Shown here: piece by piece, positions 1 to 8,746 of the stretch | How the letters are laid out: every line of letters begins with the position of its first letter | Position numbering within the stretch: the stretch's first letter is position 1 | Origin: Porphyromonas sp. oral taxon 275 | GTDB lineage: Bacteria > Bacteroidota > Bacteroidia > Bacteroidales > Porphyromonadaceae | Assembly (NCBI RefSeq): GCF_018127745.1 | Contig: NZ_CP072333.1 | Span: 310,001 to 374,000 of the forward strand | Direction of reading: 5' to 3' | Length of the DNA: 64,000 bases | Program-made: the position numbers and the translations under genes | Notes under the pieces: model-generated | What the model was told of the DNA's origin: nothing | The model's input: only the letters and a program-made list of their open reading frames with translations | Databases searched by the model: none

Positions 1-9
1 TTAAGAATA

Positions 10-1164
10 ATGAAGACTAAGAATATCCTAACGCTTGCGCTTGGGCTGCTCTCGCTGGCCTCTTGCAGCAAGTGGACCGACATGGAGATTCAGCACCCGA
101 CGAACCTCACCGAGTCCAACCACTCGGAGGAGTACTATCAGCAGCTGCGCAAGTACAAGGAGAGCGATCACCAGATCGCCTTCTCCTACTACAGCGCCTG
201 GACTGGTGTCGGGGTGAACATGCAGAGCTCCCTTATGGGGCTCCCCGACTCCGTCGACCTCGTCTCCCTCTGGGGAGGCTGGCGCAATCCAACTGAGGCG
301 CAGCTGGCTGACCTCCGCGCCGCACAGTCCAAGAAGGGCCTCAAGGCCATGATCTGCTTCCTCGTCCTCGATATGGGTGCTGGCATCACGCCCGACCCCA
401 CCGCCGAGGAGAAGAAGGCGCTGGCGAAGGATGAGTCCTGGACGCATAAGTACTGGGGCTGGTCCACGGCCTCGACCGACGCAGGCAAGGCGGCTCGCCG
501 TGCTGCTGTCGTCAAGTACGCCAATGCGATCTGCGACCTCATCGAGAAGTACGGCTACGATGGCTTCGACATCGACGCCGAGCCCAACTATTCGCACCCC
601 TTCGGCACGAACTACGAGCTCTGGCGTACCGACGTAGAGAAGGGCGTACCTACGCTGATGACGCTCTTCGTCGAGACCCTCGGGAAGCGTATGGGCCCTC
701 TGGCGGAGACCGAGGCTGGACGTAAGCGCATCCTCGCCATCGACGGTGAGCCCGACGCGCTGCCCGCCACGCACGCCAAGTACTTCAACTACTTCATCAT
801 CCAGGCCTACAACAACTACCAGTCCACGAGTAACCCGCACTTCCGCAACGCCCTCACCAAGTTCAAGGACGTCATGAGTGCCGAGGAGATCTGCAAGAAG
901 AGCATCTTCGTCGTGAACTTCGAGTCGGGTGCTACCAAGGGTGGTGAAGTCGGCGAAGGGCAGATCCTAGCCTTCGCCCTGCAGAACCCCGTCGTCGATG
1001 GCGTCACCTATCGCAAGGGCGGTGTCGGTGCCTTCCGCGTCGACCTCGAGTACGGCATCAAGACCCCCGACGTCGTCAATGGTATCGACATGTCGCCCGT
1101 CAAGGGGCTTTCCTACCCCTGGTGGCGTCGTGCTATCCAGCTGATGAACCCTATTATTAAGTAG
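10..1164 (+). CDS. GH18 family lipoprotein, probable endo-beta-N-acetylglucosaminidase
   Basis: The 384-residue protein starts with a lipoprotein signal ending in LASC (Cys19), so it should be anchored in the outer membrane or periplasm. The GH18 catalytic motif DxxDxDxE is present as DGFDIDAE at residues 184-191, with Glu191 the expected acid; Asp189 would assist the substrate N-acetyl group. Bacteroidetes lipoproteins of this size with this motif usually cut the chitobiose core of N-glycans (family knowledge). The next gene begins 15 bp later, and both following genes encode DUF1735 lipoproteins, the usual companions of such GH18 enzymes. A SusC/SusD pair would be expected just upstream, outside the window. 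The start lies only 10 bases from the edge, so its promoter is not visible. A non-catalytic glycan-binding role is unlikely because the acidic residues are intact. Confidence 0.85.
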   Translation: MKTKNILTLALGLLSLASCSKWTDMEIQHPTNLTESNHSEEYYQQLRKYKESDHQIAFSYYSAWTGVGVNMQSSLMGLPDSVDLVSLWGGWRNPTEAQLADLRAAQSKKGLKAMICFLVLDMGAGITPDPTAEEKKALAKDESWTHKYWGWSTASTDAGKAARRAAVVKYANAICDLIEKYGYDGFDIDAEPNYSHPFGTNYELWRTDVEKGVPTLMTLFVETLGKRMGPLAETEAGRKRILAIDGEPDALPATHAKYFNYFIIQAYNNYQSTSNPHFRNALTKFKDVMSAEEICKKSIFVVNFESGATKGGEVGEGQILAFALQNPVVDGVTYRKGGVGAFRVDLEYGIKTPDVVNGIDMSPVKGLSYPWWRRAIQLMNPIIK

Positions 1165-1179
1165 CCAAGCACAGCAAGT

Positions 1180-2373
1180 ATGAAGATCAAGTATACGCTG
1201 CTGGCCCTTGCAGCTAGCACGGCGCTCCTCGCCTCCTGTCAGGATGCGAAGCTGAGCAGTCAGTCCGATAGAGCCTACATCGCCCAGACGGCGACGCAGG
1301 CGGGACGCATCGGCTCGATCACCCTCGGTGAGGATGGCGCGAGCATCGACCTCAACGTACGTCTCTCCGACGTGCAGACGGGCGACCAGAGCTACACGCT
1401 CGAGCTGAGCCAGGAGGCCCTGGATCAGTACAACAAGCGCAATAAGACCAGCTACACGCTGCTGCCCGCAGCACAGGTGACGATCCCCGGCTCGGAGGTC
1501 GTCATCAAGGCGGGCTCCGTCTTCTCGGATCCTCTGACGGTCAAGCTCAAGCCTCTGACCACGGAGCAGAGCAAGAGCGGGAAGAAGTACGCTGTAGCCT
1601 TCCGCCTCACGCCTAAGGGGGGCTCGCTCCCCGTCGTCGAGGGTGCTGATACCTATGTCTATGGGCTCAAGACGGTGACCGTCACCACGGCTCCTATCCT
1701 CGGTACCTACAAGGGTCAGTATTACAAGGCTAAGGCTGTGGGCCTGCCTGTCGTCGAGCTCCCTCGCTTCACCATCGAGATGCGCGTCAATATGAATGGC
1801 TTCAGACGCAACAACCAGGCGCTCTTCGGCTCCTTCCACTCCGGCAGCGAGATCTATATGCGCTTCGGGGATGCCAACCCGCCCTACAACTACCTCAACA
1901 TCAAGTTCGGGGCAGGGGGACAGATCGACCGGACCTTCGATGGCGCACAGCCCAACACCTGGTACCACATCGCCCTCGTCTACGATGGTGCTCAGGCTAG
2001 ACTCTACGTCAACGGTGCTCTGATCACCACGACGGATAAGCCCGCAGGTCGTGTCTTCACCCTGGCTGAGACGCTGCACATCGCTGGCTCGGGTATGACC
2101 TGGTTCGTCAATAGCTGTATGTTCAGCGAGCTGCGCATCTGGAACGTCGTCCGTACGCCCGAGCAGCTCAAGGACAATGAGTACGTCGTCGATCCTTCGA
2201 CCCCAGGCCTGCTCCACTACTGGCGCATGGACGAAGGTCAGGGCCGCGAGTTCGCCAACTCGGTTAAGGGCATGCCTTCCCTCAAGGTCATGGACGGCTA
2301 CGACAAGGATCAGACGCCCGTCTGGGTCAGCAACGTCCGCTCCGACGGTCAGGGCACGACGCGTGTCCCCTAG
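1180..2373 (+). CDS. DUF1735 and LamG-like domain lipoprotein
   Basis: The 397-residue protein has a lipobox ending in LASC (Cys20). A DUF1735-type beta-sandwich follows (about residues 40-150, with the YTLELSQEALDQYNKR segment). A concanavalin/LamG-like fold then fills about residues 175-390; its typical motifs are NTWYHIALVYDG, ARLYVNGALI and the final LLHYWRMDEGQG. Such proteins are surface glycan-binding partners in N-glycan loci and not enzymes (family knowledge; the ligand here is inferred from the adjacent GH18). It is co-transcribed with the GH18 gene, 15 bp upstream. An imperfect hairpin at 2387-2431 separates it from the third gene and could lower expression of that gene. Confidence 0.8.
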   Translation: MKIKYTLLALAASTALLASCQDAKLSSQSDRAYIAQTATQAGRIGSITLGEDGASIDLNVRLSDVQTGDQSYTLELSQEALDQYNKRNKTSYTLLPAAQVTIPGSEVVIKAGSVFSDPLTVKLKPLTTEQSKSGKKYAVAFRLTPKGGSLPVVEGADTYVYGLKTVTVTTAPILGTYKGQYYKAKAVGLPVVELPRFTIEMRVNMNGFRRNNQALFGSFHSGSEIYMRFGDANPPYNYLNIKFGAGGQIDRTFDGAQPNTWYHIALVYDGAQARLYVNGALITTTDKPAGRVFTLAETLHIAGSGMTWFVNSCMFSELRIWNVVRTPEQLKDNEYVVDPSTPGLLHYWRMDEGQGREFANSVKGMPSLKVMDGYDKDQTPVWVSNVRSDGQGTTRVP

Positions 2374-2386
2374 TTTTTTCTTCGCC

Positions 2387-2431
2387 TAGAGTCCCTCGGC
2401 TGGGCTCGATGAGTTCCCAGCCGAGGCTCTA
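2387..2431 (+). other. intercistronic hairpin in the GH18 locus
   Basis: TAGAG-CTCGGCTGGG pairs with CCCAGCCGAG-CTCTA around an 11-base loop, with one small bulge. No T-run follows, so it is more likely a processing or stability element, or a weak attenuator, than a terminator. It lies between the stop of the LamG gene and the start of the F5/8C gene. Confidence 0.45.
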
Positions 2432-2453
2432 GACGCTATTAGGTATTGTTACA

Positions 2454-3482
2454 ATGAAGCAAAGCATCATCTATACGCTGGCGCTGATCACCCTCGGGCT
2501 GGGTAGCTGCCAGAAGCCCTTCGAGCTGGACTCGCCACTGACGCCCAGCACCGAGCAGTCGAGCTCTAGCTCTTCGCTCGCCTACCTCAAGGCTGCGGAC
2601 CTGGACTATAGCTCTAAGCGCGAGGTGATCTCCGTAGCACAGCACGGCGATGACCTCTCCGTCTTCGGGGATCAGCAGGTCTATGTCTATCTCTCCAAGC
2701 CCGCTACCGAGGACGTCCGCGTCTCGCTGGCTCTGGACCGCTCGGAGGCTGCACTCGAGGCCTTCACCAAGGGCCTCACTGAGAACCCCGGCTACAAGAT
2801 CGCCGAGGAAGGCTACGCCAAGCTCGAGAACGCCGAGGTCGTCATCCCTAAGGGGCAGCTCAAGAGCTCCAAGCCCGTCCTCGTCAAGGCGGGGGCTAAG
2901 TACGCCGAGCTCTCCAAGGCTACGGCTGGCTCTGAGTACCGCCTCATCGCCCTGCGCCTGGATAAGGTCGCCGAGGGTGTGGCTGCCCCCAGCAAGGAGC
3001 GCGCCCGCCTCTTCCTCCCCGTCGAGAAGGAATACACCAATATCCTGATGGACCAGGAGGCTCCTAAGGGCTCGAAGGTAGATGTCAATCTCCTCGACTA
3101 CGAAGTCTCTAGTGCCTACACGGGCTACGGCAAGGAAGCGCTCTACGATGGTACGGGTGACTTCTGGTACGCTGCCTTTGGCGACCAGGCTCCTTGGTTC
3201 TCCGCTACGCTGCAGAGCGGCACGCGCAAGTTCACTGGCGTACGAGTTAGCGTACTCGTGAGCTACTTCGCCATCGCTCGCGAATGGACGATCTACACGA
3301 CTACCGACGGTGAGACGTGGAATGCTCAGGGCGTAGTCCAGGGCTACGAGATCAACCAGAAGGGCGATGTCACCATCCACTTCGTATCGCCCATCGTGGC
3401 TAAGGGCATCAAGCTCGCAGCTACGCGCCGCGGTCTGAGTGGTTGTGCCGTCAAGGAATTCGAGCTCTACGCCCAGGACTAA
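2454..3482 (+). CDS. DUF1735 and F5/8 type C (discoidin) domain lipoprotein
   Basis: The 342-residue protein has a lipobox ending in GLGSC (Cys19) and a Ser-rich linker (SSSSSSLA). A DUF1735-like domain covers about residues 55-185. A C-terminal discoidin/F5-8C carbohydrate-binding domain covers about residues 200-340, with WFSATLQSG, REWTIYTTTDGETW and the closing GCAVKEFELYAQ motif. This is the third gene of the GH18 locus and is expected to bind glycan at the cell surface. A strong terminator follows at once, so the locus ends here. Confidence 0.78.
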   Translation: MKQSIIYTLALITLGLGSCQKPFELDSPLTPSTEQSSSSSSLAYLKAADLDYSSKREVISVAQHGDDLSVFGDQQVYVYLSKPATEDVRVSLALDRSEAALEAFTKGLTENPGYKIAEEGYAKLENAEVVIPKGQLKSSKPVLVKAGAKYAELSKATAGSEYRLIALRLDKVAEGVAAPSKERARLFLPVEKEYTNILMDQEAPKGSKVDVNLLDYEVSSAYTGYGKEALYDGTGDFWYAAFGDQAPWFSATLQSGTRKFTGVRVSVLVSYFAIAREWTIYTTTDGETWNAQGVVQGYEINQKGDVTIHFVSPIVAKGIKLAATRRGLSGCAVKEFELYAQD

Positions 3483-3511
3483 TCCTCCTGCCTAAGAGCT
3501 AAGCAATAAGG

Positions 3512-3556
3512 AGCGCCCCCTCGCTGCACTACCGCAGTGAGGGGGCGCTTCCCTTT
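3512..3556 (+). terminator. rho-independent terminator of the GH18 locus
   Basis: A 16-bp stem (AGCGCCCCCTCGCTGC with GCAGTGAGGGGGCGCT, one G-T pair) has a 6-base loop and is followed by a pyrimidine and T-rich tail. It lies 30 bp after the last stop codon. Confidence 0.85.
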
Positions 3557-3826
3557 TTCCCTTTCCTCCTTCTCTATTTCTCCCTTCCCTCTCCACTCAC
3601 CCTTCGTTCTCCTCGCTACAGCGAGCTCTCCTCTCGCTATCTAAGTCCTTACCCCTTGGCTCTCCCTTACGAGGTGCAGTACTCCTTGTTCGCCCTTCGC
3701 CTTCCCATCAGTGTGCTCGGCGGAGGCACGGGCGGCGAGATCAGCAGCGTCGTCGTCCTCCACCACATCTTCGCCCATTGCTGCATCGGTAAGTTTAGGG
3801 CAGCCGTTCAGCGGCGACGAGACGTG
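3557..3826. other. gene-poor spacer
   Basis: Pyrimidine-rich DNA follows the terminator. A 64-codon plus-strand frame at 3656-3850 has no ribosome-binding site and overlaps the 3' end of the opposing HD gene, so it is not called. Nothing else is seen. Confidence 0.5.
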
Positions 3827-4303
3827 CTAGCGAGAGGAGTGAGAGGATAGATAATCGTACTCACGCTCATAACGCTCGCGTCTGGTGAGGTCCTTTGGTG
3901 AGGGGGAGGACAAGCGCGAAAGGTCCATGTTGTGACGGAGGTCATGCAGCTTAACCGCTCTCGCTAGAGGATGCTCCCCTATGGCCCGAATATACGAGCC
4001 CCTATCGGGGGAATTGTGATGATTGAGTAGCTGTAGTGCTGTGGCCAATTCCTCCCTGTCTTCTTTTCCTAAGCTTTGTTGTGCCTCTTTTTCCAGTAAA
4101 GCAAGGGTCTCCTCTACTGTGTGAGGAGTATCCTCACTGGCGTCATGGAGATAACCCACGACTTGCTCTTGCCACCTTCGCCCCATAGCGGCAACCGTAG
4201 AGAGATGCCCCTCGAAGTAGTCCAGCCCAGCCTTATCGACCTGCCCCTTATGCAAGCGCCTAGCTAGCGCTGCTGCTGATGTTATCCAAATGTTCTTCTC
4301 CAT
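3827..4303 (-). CDS. small RelA/SpoT-type HD-domain phosphohydrolase
   Basis: The 158-residue protein is a stand-alone HD hydrolase related to the hydrolase half of RelA/SpoT and to MESH1-type small alarmone hydrolases. Visible metal-site residues are His33 (FEGHL), His53-Asp54 in GYLHDASEDT, and the later KLHDLRHNMDLSR block, which matches the RelA/SpoT KLxDxxHNM motif. No synthetase, TGS or ACT domain is present, and the length fits a single domain. The likely substrate is (p)ppGpp or another nucleotide (inference from the family). It stands alone, converging on the GH18 locus, and its coding strand is less GC-rich than its neighbours. A TATATTTG -7 box lies about 275 bp upstream. A stop-free but start-less stretch just upstream may be the remnant of a partner gene. 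Confidence 0.72.
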   Translation of the reverse strand: MEKNIWITSAAALARRLHKGQVDKAGLDYFEGHLSTVAAMGRRWQEQVVGYLHDASEDTPHTVEETLALLEKEAQQSLGKEDREELATALQLLNHHNSPDRGSYIRAIGEHPLARAVKLHDLRHNMDLSRLSSPSPKDLTRRERYEREYDYLSSHSSR

Positions 4304-4309
4304 AGATCA

Positions 4310-4480
4310 ACTTTTCTTAGGAAGCACTGCGATGAATGATGAGCGTAAGGCCTTAGGGACGACACCCAAGGCCATTGTTTTTATAGCGACAAAGGGTATC
4401 CCACTCGTGTTGCAGGGCACCGAGTGCTTCCGAGTAAAGCCCAGTATCTCCTGCTCGAGCTCGCTCAGAGGGCACTATTG
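4310..4480 (-). pseudogene. possible gene remnant upstream of the HD hydrolase
   Basis: On the minus strand about 50 codons with protein-like composition (including SELEQEILGFTRKHS and TSGIPFVAIKTMALGV) run into a TGA just upstream of the HD start. Upstream in the same frame are TGA and TAG codons and no plausible start. It could be the 3' end of a decayed gene once co-transcribed with the HD hydrolase. I do not recognise a family, and chance is not excluded. Confidence 0.25.
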
Positions 4481-4578
4481 GGATCAGTTCCCTATTCCGT
4501 GGGAATGTCCTAAGCCTAATGTGTGATGCTTATTCGTGGAGTCGCAGGGGAATTAACTCATCCGCTTGTCAGTGCTAG

Positions 4579-4586
4579 CAAATATA
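4579..4586 (-). promoter_or_regulatory. candidate -7 box (TATATTTG) facing the HD hydrolase
   Basis: It matches the Bacteroidetes TAnnTTTG consensus on the minus strand. It lies about 275 bp upstream of the HD start, and no TTTG -33 element is visible at the usual spacing. Confidence 0.35.
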
Positions 4587-4726
4587 GGAATAGAAATCTA
4601 TTACCTCCCCCGAGAAGGGATGTAGCTCCCAATCTACACCAGCGTTACACCCGAATAGACAAACTTCTGGTCTTTACCTTGTATTATGCTCATCGACCAG
4701 TAGGAGCCAGCTAACAAGTAGCAGCG

Positions 4727-4765
4727 AAAAGGGGAAGACGCTCACCGCGACCACCTTCCCCTTTT
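4727..4765. terminator. hairpin with A/T flanks
   Basis: The 11-bp stem AAAAGGGGAAG / CTTCCCCTTTT has a 17-base loop. The A-run on one side and T-run on the other would let it act as a terminator in either direction. No recognised gene ends next to it, so it may mark a decayed gene. Confidence 0.5.
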
Positions 4766-4956
4766 CTTGGAGCCTTCTTCCTTAGCTGCATAAATGCCAC
4801 CTATCCTAAGGGCTAGGCTCGTTAATACTGCATCTCTACTACCCCTCTGAATACCTACACACCAAAACTAGGATACGTACACGTCGAAGCGAAGCTAGCA
4901 AGGCAGCGCGAGATAAGTCCTGCGCCAATGAGCCCCGCACAGCAAGAGAAGGCCTC

Positions 4957-5060
4957 CGAGGGGTATCAGTCAGCGCGCTGAGGTACGTCAGTCAGAGGGC
5001 TGAGCGATAGCAGTCAGCTCCGTGAGGGATATCCCTCGCGGAGCTGGAGCAAGGCAGTCA
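4957..5060 (+). repeat. family A 22-bp-period array (five units)
   Basis: Units start at 4957, 4979, 5001, 5023 and 5045. Each is a 16-bp core (for example TGAGGTACGTCAGTCA and TGAGGGATATCCCTCG) followed by a 6-bp unconserved spacer. The fifth unit is degenerate. Core orientation is forward. It lies in the gene-free interval between the HD hydrolase and the 3' end of the DUF6122 gene, and it is the only family A array not in front of a gene reading in the same direction. Confidence 0.85.
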
Positions 5061-5203
5061 GTTTGCGGCAGCAGGCTTGTCGCCTTGGGGTAGGGCTGCC
5101 TGTCATTGGCTGTAGGCCTGTTCGTCTTTTGTAGAGGGGCTGGGGGAGCTTGGGGAGAGGCTGGAGGGGCAGGCCATCGAGGCGGGCTGGCGGGGTGGGG
5201 CGG

Positions 5204-5572
5204 CTAGAGGGAGAGGCGGCCGTCGAGGAGGCGCCAGAGGACGAAGTCCTGCCAGTCGGTCAAGATATGGAAGCAGAGGCCTACGCCCAGCACCCGCAGC
5301 CACCACGGCCATCCGAGGCGCTCGTAGGGCAGCACACAGAGCAGCGCGTATAGCAGCACAAAGGGCCAGGAGTGCAGCAGGTGGAAGCCCACACTACAGC
5401 GCTCAGGGTCGAAGATTGGCCGCACCAGCAGATGATCGAGGTCGATCGCCATCGTCGCGAGCAGCAGCAGATATACACGGAGGCGTGAGCGCTGGGGCCA
5501 CAGCGCGGCTAGGAAGTAAGGCGCGACGAGGTGCAGCCCGTAGTGGGCGAGGAGCTTGAGTAGTGGGAGCAT
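5204..5572 (-). CDS. DUF6122-like small integral membrane protein
   Basis: The 122-residue protein is almost entirely hydrophobic, with about four membrane segments. It carries a His/Asp pattern resembling putative membrane metal-dependent hydrolases: HYGLHLVAPYFLAAL near the N-terminus, DLDHL in the first third, FHLLHSW in the middle and FHILTDWQDF near the C-terminus. This matches my memory of the Bacteroidetes family DUF6122, whose function is unknown. The gene stands alone on the minus strand. A candidate -7 box (TATCTTTG) lies about 30 bp upstream of the start, giving a short leader. Confidence 0.65.
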   Translation of the reverse strand: MLPLLKLLAHYGLHLVAPYFLAALWPQRSRLRVYLLLLATMAIDLDHLLVRPIFDPERCSVGFHLLHSWPFVLLYALLCVLPYERLGWPWWLRVLGVGLCFHILTDWQDFVLWRLLDGRLSL

Positions 5573-5601
5573 AGAGTGTGGCTATTGCTTAGGCTTCATG
5601 C

Positions 5602-5609
5602 CAAAGATA
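5602..5609 (-). promoter_or_regulatory. candidate -7 box (TATCTTTG) for the DUF6122 gene
   Basis: It is an exact match to TAnnTTTG on the minus strand, ending 30 bp before the DUF6122 start. No TTTG is seen at the -33 position. Confidence 0.5.
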
Positions 5610-5710
5610 CGTAAGATGCACCATAGCGCTGAGCGGGCGACGCTCTTTGCCTAATGCTTAGGACTCGGAGGACGGTGCGTAAGATCTGCCACAGCGCCGA
5701 GTCGGGAGCA
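5606..5710. repeat. imperfect direct repeat, two copies
   Basis: The block beginning CGTAAGATGCACCATAGCGC near 5610 recurs as CGTAAGATCTGCCACAGCGC near 5671, about 62 bp later, with the following GAG-CGGG segment also shared. No coding potential is seen. Confidence 0.5.
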
Positions 5711-5797
5711 CTGAGGGAGCTTGAGAGACACGCCTTCTCACCCTTTTTCGTACGCTACTAAGCCCCTTGCGCGTCCTAGAGAAGTAAGCCGTCTAGC

Positions 5798-6016
5798 GCC
5801 TCGGGATAGGGCGGGCTGTAGGGGGCTTGCCTCGGAGTATGGCGCTGGGAGGTGAAAAGGAAGAGCTTAGCTAGCTTGTGGAAGCGTGCCTCGGGATAGG
5901 GCGGGCTGCAGGGGCCGGCCTTGGAGTGTAGCGCTGGGAGGTGAAGAGGGAGAGCTTAGCTAGCTTGTGGAAGCGCGTCTTGGGATAGGGTAGGCTGCAG
6001 GGGGGCTTGCCTCGGG
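5798..6016. repeat. 90-bp tandem repeat, about 2.4 copies
   Basis: Units begin at 5798, 5888 and 5977 (GCCTCGGGATAGGG and variants) and include the shared segments GGCGCTGGGAGGTGAA and AGAGCTTAGCTAGCTTGTGG. The third copy is cut short. It lies downstream of groEL, past its terminator. No open frame runs through all copies, so it is a non-coding minisatellite-like tract. Confidence 0.8.
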
Positions 6017-6109
6017 GGGAGGGACTTGGGGTAGATGCGGGAGGGGCTTGCTCTGTCTGTTGGCTTCCTTTATCAGCCGTGTAGCAGCCCTTACCTTATT
6101 ATAGGGATA

Positions 6110-6178
6110 GGAAGAAAGCAGCGCCGCGGGCGCTCGCAGAGGCCTCGGGAGAGGACTAGGCGAGCGCCCGCGGCGCTT
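6110..6178 (-). terminator. terminator of groES-groEL
   Basis: A 17-bp GC-rich stem (6120-6136 with 6161-6177) is followed on the minus strand by a TTTCTTCC tail. It starts about 22 bp after the groEL stop. Confidence 0.85.
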
Positions 6179-6200
6179 AACAGTTAGGGGTGGGGAGGGA

Positions 6201-7868
<1,668 letters not shown>

Positions 7869-7891
7869 CTATGTGTCTGCTGTGCTGGGGG

Positions 7892-8161
7892 CTAGAGCGT
7901 AGCGAGGACGTCGGACTGACGCATGATGAGATACTTCTCACCCTCGTGCTCGATCTCGGTGCCCGCGTACTTGCCGTAGAGGACGGTGTCGCCTGCCTTG
8001 AGGACCATTTCCTCGTCCTTGGTGCCGCCGCCGACGGCTACGACTTCGCCCTTGAGGGGCTTTTCCTTGGCGGAGTCGGGGATGATGATCCCGCTGGTGG
8101 TCTTCTCTTCCTGTGCAGCAGGGCGTACGAGGACGCGATCTGCCAGTGGCTTGATGCTCAT
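7892..8161 (-). CDS. groES: co-chaperonin GroES
   Basis: The 89-residue protein is the lid of the GroEL chamber. It shows the typical [14 protein letters not shown] start, the mobile-loop region [18 protein letters not shown], and the [14 protein letters not shown] and [11 protein letters not shown] blocks. It is transcribed first in the groES-groEL operon and diverges from valS across a 585-bp interval that holds a family A array. No clear TAnnTTTG box faces this gene. Confidence 0.98.
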   Translation of the reverse strand: MSIKPLADRVLVRPAAQEEKTTSGIIIPDSAKEKPLKGEVVAVGGGTKDEEMVLKAGDTVLYGKYAGTEIEHEGEKYLIMRQSDVLATL

Positions 8162-8430
8162 AGTCTGTATTCTATTAGATGTTATTTGTCACTTGTGTCG
8201 GTGGGCGCGGCCTTGGGGGCGGGCGCTCGACCATGGAGGGCGTGGGCAAAGGCTATGCCAAAGGAGCGAAGCTCCGCTGTGGGCTGCCAAGATGGCAGAG
8301 TATCTGCAAAGCACTTGTCTTCCCTGGGTCAGCAGGGCGGTACGGACTGCCTTCGCCGCTGAGGAGCCTTGTACTCTAGGCGTGCTCTGAGCGAGGTCTG
8401 CCGCGGCTCGGGCTTAGGGAGGGGCACCCT

Positions 8431-8512
8431 TTAAGGATATCCCTCAGGGTGCTGAGGGGTATCAGTGGGCGCCCTGAGGGACGTCCGTCAGGAGGCTGAG
8501 GGATATCAGTCA
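8431..8512 (+). repeat. family A 22-bp-period array (four units)
   Basis: Units start at 8431, 8453, 8475 and 8497, exactly 22 bp apart. Cores are TTAAGGATATCCCTCA, TGAGGGGTATCAGTGG, TGAGGGACGTCCGTCA and TGAGGGATATCAGTCA, with 6-bp spacers. The array reads in the valS direction and ends 128 bp before the valS -7 box. The rest of the groES-valS interval (8162-8746) holds no gene. Confidence 0.9.
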
Positions 8513-8640
8513 GCGAGGGGAGGTAAGGGGTGGGGGAGAAGCGCTGCCGTGAGGGGAGTGGGGCGAAGGAAGGGACGGAGCTGCCCCAGGAGGCGGAGCG
8601 GCCGCGCGCGTGACGCGTCCCTGCTCTACGTAGAAATGCG

Positions 8641-8648
8641 TAAATTTG
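8641..8648 (+). promoter_or_regulatory. candidate -7 box (TAAATTTG) for the valS operon
   Basis: It is an exact TAnnTTTG match 98 bp upstream of the valS start. A TTTG -33 element is not seen at the usual spacing. This position argues against long upstream extensions of valS. Confidence 0.5.
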
Positions 8649-8746
8649 TACCCTCTAGCGTGCTGGGGCTAGGGCCTCCCGCCCTGACCCTAGCGCGTCT
8701 GACATGCGTATACATATATAATATAGATAGACCTCACGAAGCCATT

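Noticed and set aside
967..2217. 416-codon minus-strand frame under the DUF1735/LamG gene
   Set aside because: It is the antisense shadow of a gene with a clear lipoprotein signal and domains.
3656..3850. 64-codon plus-strand frame
   Set aside because: It has no ribosome-binding site, overlaps the HD gene end, and has no conserved feature.
4290..4714. Two plus-strand frames (78 and 63 codons)
   Set aside because: Composition and lack of starts with ribosome-binding sites do not support coding; the minus strand looks more protein-like there.
8465..8746. 94-codon N-terminal extension of valS
   Set aside because: It crosses the family A array and the TAAATTTG box, is Arg/Gly-rich, and ValRS homology starts at 8747.
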